NCBI RefSeq assembly: GCF_963678635.1
Contig: NC_087062.1
Coordinates: forward strand, 59,809,584 to 59,871,583
DNA length: 62,000 nucleotides
From: Symsagittifera roscoffensis
Taxonomy: Eukaryota > Xenacoelomorpha > Acoela > Convolutidae
Direction: 5' to 3'
Shown here: positions 10,301-22,300 of the stretch, one piece after another
How positions within the stretch are numbered: the stretch's first letter is position 1
How the letters are laid out: the number at the start of each line of letters is the position of its first letter
Program-made: the position numbers and the translations under genes
The notes under the pieces: generated by a model
What the model saw: the letters and a program-made list of their open reading frames with translations, nothing else
The model's database searches: none
What the model was told of the DNA's origin: nothing

Positions 10301-13300
10301 TATTCCAATCTGAAAGGTTAGTATCACAACTGCGCAATAGATGCCAGCTGTGAATCTAAAGTGGCGGTTAGACGTCATGTTTCTAGTTTTGAGTAGTGCG
10401 GTGCTGTTGGGTTCATTGTACTTAATGGGAATGCTAGTTAAAAGGGAGAAAATAAGGAGAGTCTTTAAAAGCCATTGGCTAAACATAAATTTGATAGATC
10501 CAGATCATTGGGTAATAGACTACTAAAACAGCATTAGTATGGATAGTATCTATTATGGCGTAAGTCATAATTACTACGATTGGTATTCATAAAATTGTAG
10601 GTTTGATTGTTGCTGAAACCATGGCTCGCAAGACTCTTTGGGTGCTCGGGACCCCACGAGACTTGGCTTGAACCAGGTTTCATACGATTCCTCTGAGGGT
10701 GCGCTGGGCCCCTAGAGTTGGAAGTATTCGGAGAAACAACTCGAGGTGATAAGCTGGATAATGGTAGCACCTTTTCCATGATTGCATTTTTTAAAGTACT
10801 AACAGAACGCATCAAATGTACTTCATCAAAGAAGATTGAGTGATAGTCGTTTATGCTGACAATTTTATCGTAGATAGGAACAATTTGATACTTTTTTTTC
10901 TTAAATTTATGAGCAATAAGGCTGTTGAATTCAGTTATACGTTTACCACTTTCAGAATCGGGTCCCGATTTCACAGGCGGGACTTGGCATATATTGATTA
11001 TTGTAGGTGAAAACTTTGTCTCAATTTCACTAATGATGGCGCAAAAAGTTTCAAATATATCATCTACAGGTTTGTGTAGTTCCCTTGTGAGTGAATTGGT
11101 GCCGTCCTGGAAGGTTACTGATTTCAGCTCAGTATCGTCGTACTTTTTCACAACTGATTGTTTCTCGCTGCAAAATGACCCGCGGTAAGAATGAACGGCC
11201 ACGTATTTGGGCAGCTCCTTCGTGTCAAACTCCGCTAAAAAACTCGAACCAATAATCAAGTTTTGAGTATCAGTGGGGATTACTTTGGCAGCAAAATCAA
11301 TAGGTGCTCTGAGTCCTTTTGCGTTTTGATTACTGTTTGGAGGATTACTGGATGTTGCTAGTACATTGACAAGGTTATATATTTGAACGTAGTACTTATC
11401 TTTTTGTTCGGGATTGAGTTTCGTGAAGTCGTCGGGCAGCATCAGAAGCATTGGTGTTGACATTGTGTGAAGCCAGGAAAATGCCAGGAATAATGGTGCT
11501 GTTGGTGTCAAGGATAATATGCTGAAGTTAGTAGTCAGTGCCCAAAGAATGGCAACTAGTGTTTCATCACTCTCTGAAACTATTTAATAAGTTTATCACA
11601 ACAATTAGGCTAATTGTTGTGAGGCCTGTCTAAGGAGGCCTGTCTAAGCTTAGTCTGTTTGTATTATTTACCCACATTCCAGAATGAGTTATTTTGTTGA
11701 GCAAAGCTCTTTTTTGCATCTCAAGGCCGTTTTTTGCGTTTTTGCGTCTAGAACTTTAACGTGGTGCCACTATTGCAGCCAGGCTGTGGTAGACCTGAAG
11801 CTAGAGGTCAAGTGATCGCACGTTCTCTTACACTATCATTGCCATGTTCGGTGATCAAATACACGATCTGACCATCTCAAAAGTGGATGCCATATAAATG
11901 ACAAAATTTTTGTAAAACATTGAATTGTCAATTTTTGATAACAGTTCATTTGGAAACTTAATTAGGTTGCAATTCACGGCGCTAAAGTATCTATGAAATT
12001 ATTCTTTGCTTCTTGTTTAATAGTTGCAGCAGGACTTGGAACAGGCGTTCCGTAGACTGCTTCGGGAGTTCGGGTCCGCCTCCCTGTTCGACCGACTGGA
12101 CTCGTTCCAGGACAGGGCAGCTGGATTCTCCAAACAGCTGACCGACCTGTTCTACCGTTTTGCCAGAATTCTTCTAGAGAGACTGCTCACCACTTCAGAC
12201 GAGGAGTTCATCAAGAAACATTTCATCCAGGTAATTTCAATCTAATAACACCTGTGGCCGGTTTCTGGGAAAGTAGCGCAGAATGTTACGACCTCAGTAA
12301 TCAAATTTCCCTAGTTTATGAAAAAATTATCTGTTAATTAGAAAGTAAAAAAGTTAGTCTGATTTATGAAAGTGGTGTATAAAAATTTCGTCACGTTCTA
12401 CGAAAGTCGGAACGAAAAACGCGCACAAAAAACTTCCCAAATTGTTCTAGAAAATGAACAAAGCTGCTCGTATCCGAGGAAGGCCCTGAATGTTCCGAAT
12501 GCACTTTAATTGTTCTGTAATTTAATTTTCAACAATTACAAAATTTTGAAAACTTAACATTGTTTGGTTTTCTTCCTCCAACATCAAATGGTTAGTGTTA
12601 CAATTTCAGTAGGATAGGGTGTTACCAATGAGCTTGCCTCATTTCCCTTTGGAGTAAGGAACATTTTTGAGTGATGAGACTTTCACCACACTTCGAAATT
12701 AGTTTTTTTTTTCAATTGTTCTTGAACAAAAATAATTTAGTGTTAGTTTCTGTTAAGGTCTTTGACGACCGGTTTTGCATATTGGGTGCTGAAGTTTATC
12801 ACTCACGCTGGTTCGATTTATGATAGTTAAGTCGAAGTTCTAGTGTTAAATTGTGATGACATGTTTACTTTGCTGTCCTATTATAAAGCTATATTTTCAT
12901 AGACGAATTGAACCTGGTTTTAAGTTTTTTTTCACTGGAGTTTCCGGAGGTACCACATGGCGGAGCCAACAGTGCCTGCTTTTGACGACCGAAGGGAGTT
13001 ATTAGGAGTTCTACCCTTTTGGCCCAATCCCACTTCACATCCAACGAGTTCATGGAAAAATGGATTGCACATTTAATCTAGCAATTACCCTTAAGGAACG
13101 TTTCGACCTGCGTAAATTGCCAAAAGCCCCTGTAACGGCCCATCAAGAGCTTTTAGCAATATACGGTGGTCATGACTCAAATATTCATCACCGCCGCGAC
13201 CAGAAGTAATAGGCTCCGGCGAAGTCGCTTGGGAGGCAACAAACAGATTGGCTCGCAATACAGCAGCGGTCAGGATGACAATTGAGGCAAATGAAAAAGG

Positions 13301-16300
13301 TCAGGCCAAAGGATCAATTCTTGGCTTTTTTCTCCTTTCGTGTCGAGGGAAAGAACTTTTTTGGAGTATTTCCACAATTATATCTAAATAAGTGCAATTT
13401 CATTCAGTGATTTTATCAACAACTGCGAAATCCTTCCAAAGAAAGAAAAAAACTCTATCATCAAAGTACTAAAAACAAAAAACGCGGTCCATTCTGACCG
13501 AGAAAGCCTTCAATCATTCATTTTGCGTTTGAAGGTTCAAGTCGCTTTGTGTGGTTGGACTTCTGGCATCGAAAAGGAAGTCGCCTGGGATATCATCATC
13601 GCAAAGATGCGGTTCAGGGAAAATTGCAGAGAGTTGTGTAATCAGCTGGGGCAACTTCAGGGGATACGCTTAAATCGGCTCTATTACAAGAAGCGGATGC
13701 CCAAAGAGCAAGCACTGCAAAATCTGTTGGGTTCGTCTTCGGGTCAACTGGTTGAGCGAGCCCGTTTATTGTCGAACTCGGTCTCAAGCTTCAGAGTTAG
13801 TCAAGAACCGACCGTCTCGGTCCAGAGTAACAACCTGAAGGACTTTTTTGATCGGGAACAGTCGAATCAGAATACAAGTTGCCAAGCGAAAGTTCAGTCC
13901 AGGGACACTAAGCACTGCTATTTCTGTGGCAATTTATTACACCGAAGCACAAACAGTCATGTTCGGCTCAAAATTTCACTTATCGTAGCTCCGGCAAAAC
14001 AAAAACTTTTCGCGAAATGTTGCAAATCCACGCCGGTTGAGAATGATGATATTGACTTGGATTCTACAGCGGAAGGGTTTTTTTTCTAACTGAAAGCAAT
14101 GAGACGGAGTTTGCAGTGCTTTCAGTGGAAAGTTCCATGGGTCATAGACGGGTGGATTTTCCAAAGAAAATGCTCCCAGTGAAAAAATTGTGTAATTCAC
14201 TGTTCATTGTGCGAATACGTTCTTCAAAGCCTTTCTCGACACGGGCATCCCGGCATTGTTTGTCAGTTGTGGAGCTGCAGATCTGATTGTAAAATAAACC
14301 CTTTTGGCAAAACTCCTTTACCACCAGGACTGCTCTAGTGATACAGTTCACGTGGATTATAATTGACAAAAAACTGATGTTCTCGTAGCTCTTGTTGTTG
14401 ATTTGTTTTCGCTCGGCTGGAAGAAAGACAGAGCTCAGTTTCTCTTTTCGGAGAATCGCACAAGATAACTGTTGTGTCTGGATCTCAAAAATGGTTGGGG
14501 GATAGAGCCACAAATTTCAAACCAGCACCAAAAAGGAGTAGTCGCCCAAGTGGGCCAAAGCGATTTTTCGGATTATTGGCATTTTGTTACCAAAAAAAAT
14601 TTGGAGAAAAAATTCACGCGGCTAGGTCGTTCGAAAAACCACCAAGTTCAATCTTCTTTCAAGTCTCCACTCATTGTTATTTGAACGAAGGGCAGAAGAG
14701 TTCTGTTCCGCATTCAGTCCGAGAGGAGTGAATAAATAGAGAAATTGATCCGTGAGGGTCATAAACTCAAACTGAGTAATTGCACTACTGATCAATTCCT
14801 GGCTTCTTTAGTTTTTACCGCGAAAGAAGATGGTTCGATTTAACTAGCCATGGATACGCAACCTATGAACGACCAGATGTTTTAGAATAGATAACAGATG
14901 CTTAATTTGCTGGAGTTATTGGACACCGCCGCCCAGATGATCACGTCAAAAGCTAATAGAGAAATGTGTTTAAGTTTTCTTGAACCCAAGTAAGTTTTCA
15001 GTCAATTACATCTCGGTGGGCAAGTGAGCAACCATTGCATTTTTAATATCGTCTGTGTAGAGTTTACTGGCACGTATTGATTCAAAAGTTATCTTTATGG
15101 CTTGACCGATATTCTCAAAGCGTTCCAGAAGGCGATGGATAAAACACTTCAAGGACATACAGGAGTTTCCTGCTTCGTAAAGGACGTTCTAATTGTTTCA
15201 AAAAGTTCGAAGAACAACCAAAATGTATAACCAGTTATTAATTCAATATTTGCATAAGGACTTGCTCTAAAGTTTTCTAAATGTAAATTTTAGCTGAACA
15301 AAGTTTTTTGGTTGGGTTTTGTTATCGACGGTAATGGGTACGACCCAAAACAATCAAAAAATGAGGCAATTTAGCTATTCAACCACCCAGGAGTCTGAGA
15401 GTCTGACGCAACGTCGGTCATTTATGAGAATACTGAAACATTGGCAGCAATCTTTGCCGATATTGCAGGTGTATACCAACCATTTGCGTTCTTCTCTTAT
15501 GTTTAGCAATAAACAGAAATTTGAATGTGGGCAAGTAGGAATTCGCTTTTTCAGAATTCTTATTATCATTGGGGGCATTACAAAAATACACCATTATGAC
15601 CATTCGAATATGACCAATCGAAAGCTCCTGGAATCAAATGTCACTTTACCAACTCTGGGAAAAATTTGAGGTCCAAAACAAAGATTGAGTAATGATTTTC
15701 GCTCTCAAGTTCAACAGAAAAACTAAAACTCTTCAGTCGCGTTTGAAGTTGGGCCGATCGTTAATACCCTTTGATTTCCTTATTGAGCAAACTTCTGGAA
15801 AAAAATTTGGTATTGTTGCCCATCTTTCTCGATAGCCCATTTTCGATGCCCCTCAAGTTAGTGAGTTCGATGAACAAAATATGGTTAACTGCCTTGAAAA
15901 GTGTTTTGGCGCTTGCGATTGCTTATATAAATGGGTAAAAAGATATCCACCCGCTGTATCAAAACATTCAGTTCAGCCGGAGATCCTGGCGGATTCCTTC
16001 TCATGCTATTTTATATCGAAGTTGGCTTATTAGTCCCAAACGAGTATTTTCAAGGTAAAGTTTGTTTTACAGGCGAGGGCGGGATTTCGCAAGGGGGCAA
16101 CCAAATTAGTGATATCCCTATTGTCCAATAATATTCGATCATTATTTTCAGCCATTCGCTAAGAGGCGTCCGAAAAATGCCTACTCAATGCGTCCAATCA
16201 AACCCCAAAAGCTGTGGTGTCAATTCGACGCTAGAGGTTGACACAATTTATGCCGGTCTGCTCAACCAATCGTCAATTATGCAAATTTAGTGTCAGTTTG

Positions 16301-19300
16301 CCCCTAGAGGGTGACGAAATGACTGCAATCGCTCTCTACCAATTAGAACTGAGTATGAATCAAAAATGCACAACCAGTGCCAATAAGTCATTAGAGGGCG
16401 ACATAAGTTATGCACAAGCGCTCAACCAATCAAAATTGAGCATGAGACAATTATGCAATTTTTACATGATTCCAATTTTCGGTGCTGTTTTTGACCAGCA
16501 GTTTTCGCCACTAAATTGCGTTTTGTGGGTTCATTTGAACATCATATTCCAGTTTGTGTTCTTCGGGACTGAGGTTTATTGTGACTGTAATAATTTTTAC
16601 AGTATTTTTTTTGAACTGCAAGACTCACGGAGTTTAATAGTCCTTCGACTGAACTAGTTTGGACCGCTCGATCGGCCTCTCTTGCGAGAGGGCGGGCGAT
16701 TCCCAAGAAGGATTGGAACAAGAGGTGTAAGGATCGCCTAAGACCTCCCAGGATCGCCAGAAGCCATTGCGGGTATTATCCAGCTATGCAGGGATAGCTT
16801 GCTTGTACAAAACTCGAAAATATTTGAAAAGCTTGCTTACCTTTTAAGTTTAGCAGTTATTTACCGCCCTAAAATCAGCCTGATGAGAAGTTCCAGTGGG
16901 AGTATGCGTGTCGAATATCGGACAGCTCGGGTAGTCAATTGTAGATCCTGGTCGCTATCGACCGTTACTCAAAGTAAATTTCGGCTATGATTACCAGAAA
17001 TCCCGGGGAAAGAAGATCATAAAATTCTTAAACTCGTATGTTCACCAGCTTTATATACCAAAACTGGTCAAAACCGATCAATATTCTGGTTTCAAAAACA
17101 AATTAACTGAAGAATTTTGTAAAAAGAATATCATTTCACAAATTTTTTGTCCAGTCGGCAACGCCCGATGTTGCGGTCTGTTCAGATTATTAAGCGTCGG
17201 TTTGGAGCGGCTTAATTTAGACTGGATTTCAACGACGTTCAGGAAACGCTGCGTCAAATTATTGAAAATATCAGAAAAACAAAAACTTTTGAAAAACTAT
17301 CAGAAAATATCAGAAAAACACATCCAGTTTCCTTGCAACCACTAGAGCGGTTGAACTGGCGTCAGTTCTAAGTTCTTTTTTCAGTGCTACGGTGAGAGAA
17401 AAAAGAAAGATCCATCAACATTCAGTTTTAAGATCATATAAGAAGAACAGATCCTGTTTCAGAAAACAACAATCAGGGAAATTGCGCCGCAGTTGCTGAG
17501 ACAGTTAATTATTGTGAAACAAAAAAATTAGTCCTCGCAGTAACAGAGTCAGAAAAAGTCTTGGCAAAAATGAAAAAATGAGAAGCTTAAAAGAATAAGG
17601 AGCAGAGTAATCAAAAAGTACCGGCGGAACAATTTTGTTTCGCAATATTTAAAGGCTAACATTGTTGTTTCATTTTCAAATCACCCTTCTACATTGATAA
17701 AAGCAGCCGCAGAAAATGGAAAACCATCTCCTCGTCTGAGAAAGACCAGTATACGCATTTCGCAATAAACTACCGTCAACACGCTTCTGAATCCTAACTT
17801 ACATTACATTACTCTGATGCTCCGTAATTTTTTGATACTTTTTGGCCACCTTGCTTATTTTTAATTGATTTATTTTCCCGACTTTTGAAGATTTTTTAAA
17901 CCTGTTTAAAGATTTTTCTAAAGATTTTTTTGGCAGTTTGCGAGAGATTTATTTCGCCAACTTTACTGCTCAGCAACAATGTATTGCTCGTCGTCTTTGG
18001 GTGACCGGCGTCCTATCCGTCAATCGGCTCAGGGAAAAAACATGTCAGCCGAGACATAGCTCGTTCCAATCAAGCCAATGCTTCTGCTACTCCCTACATT
18101 GCTCGCGTGAAAATAGTTTAGTGTTAGTTTCAGTCAAGATAGTTGAAGGCCGTTTTTGCACATTCAATTCGGTGCTTAAATCTAACACGACATATATACT
18201 ATTCTAATCTATTATACAACTATAACTTCATAGACAAACTGAGCATAGTTTTCGAAGTCTTTTCTTTCTGATATTTCCGGGATACCAGAACCCAACAGCA
18301 CAATGATTTTCAAATATCAATTTTTCTGCCAAGTAGCGCAACTTTATGAACCAGAAGCATGTCTCAATTCAATTGGAATGATTTTTGAGCCGGTTAATTC
18401 ACCATGCACAATATATCAGAAAGTTCAGCGCAGGTTAACTATTCCGAAATGGAGAGTTTAAGCCCCGTAAACCATGCAAAAATAATCGCAAATGCTTTTT
18501 TTATTTGACAGAGAACGTCAAATCTATCAAACTGTTAATTATTTGTCAAATCATTTGTCAAAAAAGAGGTTCTCCAGAGGGTTAGAAAAAAATGGTTTGT
18601 TTAACGAAAGAGTTATCGAATAACGTAACAGACTTTATCACGATCTTCCCAATAACTCAAATTTTCAAATTAGTCTAAATTGGGTAAATAAACTGATCAC
18701 AAATTTACGTTGAACATCAGTTTTCTCAAAATCATCTTTCATCGCGAGCCTTTTCTCACAGTAGCGCGCAAGACCGCGCTACCCTCCAGATGTCGGCAAA
18801 CAAACATTAACGGGTTTAAATACTCAACGCGCATCTCGAGTAAGGTAACACCACAAACTAATGAAAATTGATCGTGCTGATGAAAGTTGATATAAATTGA
18901 TCTGCAACAACAATAAATAAGAGAACCAAAACCCATCTGGTCTGGTGCGAAAACAAAAGTATAAACTGTCACGTTATGTTTCTTACTGCTGCTATTGATC
19001 TTCTGGTTTTTCTGTTTATGGTCTTTCAAGCTAGGCTTTGAAAATGTTTTTGATTTCTTCTAAAATATATGCTCTTTTGTTTGGTTTCATTTGATATCTT
19101 AATCGCTTTTGTTCAAAAAATTCAGAAAAATTGGGTCGGGTTATTTTCCCAAACCTTCCGGCTTCCCTAGTTTTTGTTCTCAGCTATGCTTTAAAGCAAA
19201 CTTCGACGATACCGCAGGTCGGTGCAGCGTGACGCTATAAATGATCCCAAAAAGAAACATTTTAATGCATTTTTTTTGCACTAATGATTCAAAATTTTTT

Positions 19301-22300
19301 AAGAAACGTCGCCTTACTTTTTTTGACGTTACTGTGTAGTCTCTTTCTTATTTTGCATGAAAGATAATTTATTTTCAAATCTGTTTTGAAGAGTTAGTGT
19401 GGGATCGGTGATCCTAACACTTTTTGACAAACTCATTTTTCGTTTGGGAGTCTACCTTGAGAAATGCATGCAGTGCAGTGAAGCTTAAAGAGTAGTACTT
19501 AACTCGGTATTGACAAATCGATACGATAACTAGTAAAGTAAACAAATAGTCATTCCCAAAATAAGTTTAAATCTTCGAAGATATAGTCCCTCTTATGGCG
19601 GAAAACTCAGGTGAAGTAAAATCGGCGAACCCCCCCCCCCCCTAAATGGGAACTACAGTGGCTAGGTTTATGAAACTCATAGGACGGATACTAGAGATGA
19701 TTTGACCCTGGCATGCAAAAATCCATAACCCCCGGACCCCCCGGCGCCAAGTGATAACGGTTCCCGGAAGTGCAAATGGCCCTATTAGATCTTGGTAATT
19801 AGCGGTTGGAATGGAACCAAAATATAGTATGTTATAGACCTAGTTGAGGGAAATTTAAGTTCAGAAACCCAGACCCCTCAGACCCCCACTTCCGGTTTTA
19901 TGCCCTATGCAAATAGACCCCATCCCAAATTCCGGGAGTTGTTTCTCGGACCCCACTGAAGGCAGGAAGCTAAAGTTTTGTGATAGCATAGGTAGCAACG
20001 AAGTGCATCTTGTGTTATAATTTGAACCAAATTCAGCGGCTCAACCGGAAGCTATTAGCACTTTGGAAAACCACCCTTAAACCGGAAGTAGACAATTTAC
20101 GCAAAATAATGAGCGAGGGCATATTGATTTTATGGCGGCATCAGATACTACAACTCATCCTCGAAAAAAGACCCCCAGCAAGTAAAACCCCTCCGGCGAC
20201 TCCTTCCGGTGTTAATAGCCTTTCCCCTTAGTGATAATGGACCTTAAAAATGCGATAATTTGGGAAGTATTAACGGGATATGGATGAAACTTGGTAGGTA
20301 GGACCCCTATGGAATTCTATACCTGAATGTGGAGGTGACCTCAAATTGACCTTTAGGTGTTTAGGACCAAATTTGAATGGAAAACCTCGGGATTAACACC
20401 GGAAGGAGGCGTATTCATTCGACCCCAACCCTTGGGAATGAGAATCGGTCACCTTACTAATATTTGGAAGGGAACTTACCTAGTGGGGAATAATTGAGAA
20501 GCCGAAAAAGGTATAGCTTAGACATTCAATAATTGAATTAGTGGAATCAATTGAAGTGAACTTGGCAAACATCGGGTTCAACTTAGATTGGCGAATGCGC
20601 TATTAAAAGAGTAGCGATAAGGGTAAAAGAAAAGTAGTTCCAGAGGGAATTGGCAGTAACGGAGGTATAGCATGGGAAATAGGACTCCTAAATAACATGA
20701 ATGAACGGGATATTTACTTAGCTCCCCGAAGGTGGCTTTTTGGCACAATTCGACGCCTAATAAGCGAATTACGTTCCCCTGATAGCTAAAAAGTCGGGAT
20801 TAGAATAGAGTATAGATCGGAATTTTAGATGCTTAGGATGAGTTAGCGACCCATAAAAAGGGTCTTCCCCTACCGCTGGCAGGTTGGAATGTTAATGGGA
20901 TATTTGAATAAAAACTTTGGGAAGATTGGTTAATTAAACATAATTCGGTTTGGAGGTGAAATTGGACTTGATATTTGCACAACTTAGTTAGAGATGCCTA
21001 TAATGAACTTGGAACTTAAGACTAGTGTCGTCAGGGGGGAAAATTCAGCTAAGACCCTGCGAAATGGTTACCAAAGTAAATTTCAGGACTTGTAGGGACG
21101 ACTTAACTCTAACTATAACAAAAACTCAAAGAGACAAATAATATAGAGAGTAACAAGCAGCCTACCCTTAGGCAGAACAGTGATAACTACTATTGAGAGT
21201 AGTGGGTTCTCAGTTAATTAGAGAACAGTGATAACTACTATTGAGAGTAGTGGGTTCTCAGTTAGTTAGAGAACAGTGATAACTACTATTGAGAGTAGTG
21301 GGTTCTCAGTTAGTTAGAGAACAGTGAATTACTAGAGAGAGTAGTTGGTTCTCGATCAGAGTTAGAGAACACGGGGAATTACTAGAGAGAGTAGTCGGTT
21401 CTCGTTAGCTAGAGAAAAAGAATTGTGCTGTGAGAGCGAACGGTTGGTTCTCAGTTAGTTAGAGATTCGGGAGTTGTGAGGTCGGACTGAGTGATTAAGC
21501 GGAACTACTCTGGGTAATTCAATAATTCGGATTATCTAGAAAAGAGATAATTGTTGGCTAAGTAATTTGGAACTCGAATTGCAATTAGACAATTGTGTTG
21601 TTTGATCGCGGACCCTTTCATTTTGATTAGATTACTAGATTATATTCGGGCCGCCTTCTGTATTTGGACCAATATTTATCTGAATTCAAGTATTACTGAA
21701 AAATGGTGTGATCGGCGAGAGTGAGCGAGACAGCCGCAAGAGAAGCATAGAAAGGGGCAAGTAACAGAATACAGTACGGAGTAGTTGCCACCAACTTAAC
21801 CCTTTCGGGATTGTGGATAGTAGTGAATCTTGGTCGCCCCGCTGAATTTACTACCAAAGGGACCACTTTGCGGTGCCGTTAAGCTAGAGAGTGAGAACGG
21901 ACCTAAAGAAGCAATCCCCGAAATCTACAGTTAGAAAAAAAAAGATTATTCAAATTGGTGGTCACTCAAAAACGTTTTTGAAATCTACACTTTTTAAACA
22001 TCTGATGGACTCAACTATTTAAGTTCAGTTTAACGTTTTTTAGCTCATATAAGGTAACTAGATTTTCAAAATCAAAATACAAGGTTTAATAACGCTTGCG
22101 TTTTACCTTTTGAGGAAAAATTGAGCGGGCACGATTCAGTGGGCAGCTGCTAGAGTCAAAGAAAGACAATTTAGTGTATATATAGGAGTGTGCGGAACAA
22201 AAACGTTTGAAAGCTTTATTCTTGAAACATAGTAGAATTTAGGCAAACTAAAGTCTGAAAGACGGCAAAAAAAACCAAGAACTTTGTCATAATCAATAAA

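Larger units (their letters stand above)
7109..11614 (-). mobile_element. Full-length CR1-like non-LTR retrotransposon (LINE-1 of this window)
   Basis: About 4.5 kb inside DRC10 intron 6, in the opposite orientation to the gene. Order on the minus strand: shared 5' segment (11614-11571), ORF1 with an SGNH-esterase-like domain, a 47-nt gap, ORF2 (2A-like peptide, endonuclease, reverse transcriptase), an AATAAA signal (7139-7134) and a short (CT)n tail (7127-7109). Both ORFs are open and the catalytic motifs are intact, so insertion is recent. CR1-group assignment rests on the esterase ORF1, APE-type endonuclease and microsatellite-like 3' end. No target duplication was found, as is common in CR1. 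Confidence 0.85.
12717..18292 (+). mobile_element. Decayed Ty3/gypsy-like LTR retrotransposon
   Basis: Two diverged LTR-like ends (about 12717-12957 and 18100-18292) share TTTAGTGTTAGTTTC, a TATA-like middle and CTTCATAGAC / TTTCATAGAC, then a common TTCCGG boundary. Between them are fragments in gag-pol order: a gag remnant (13523-14089), a protease-like FLDTG (about 14231-14250), and reverse transcriptase fragments (about 14795-15230). There are many frameshifts and stops, so the copy is dead. Clade is inferred from the fragment style. A 5-bp target duplication was not resolved. Confidence 0.65.

Noticed and set aside
15319-15669. A 116-codon ORF as a gene
   Set aside because: It lies within the decayed LTR element, has no domain, and overlaps opposing ORFs of similar size.
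21173-21470. CRISPR-like array
   Set aside because: There are no unique spacers, the units are contiguous tandem repeats, and the context is a eukaryotic intron.
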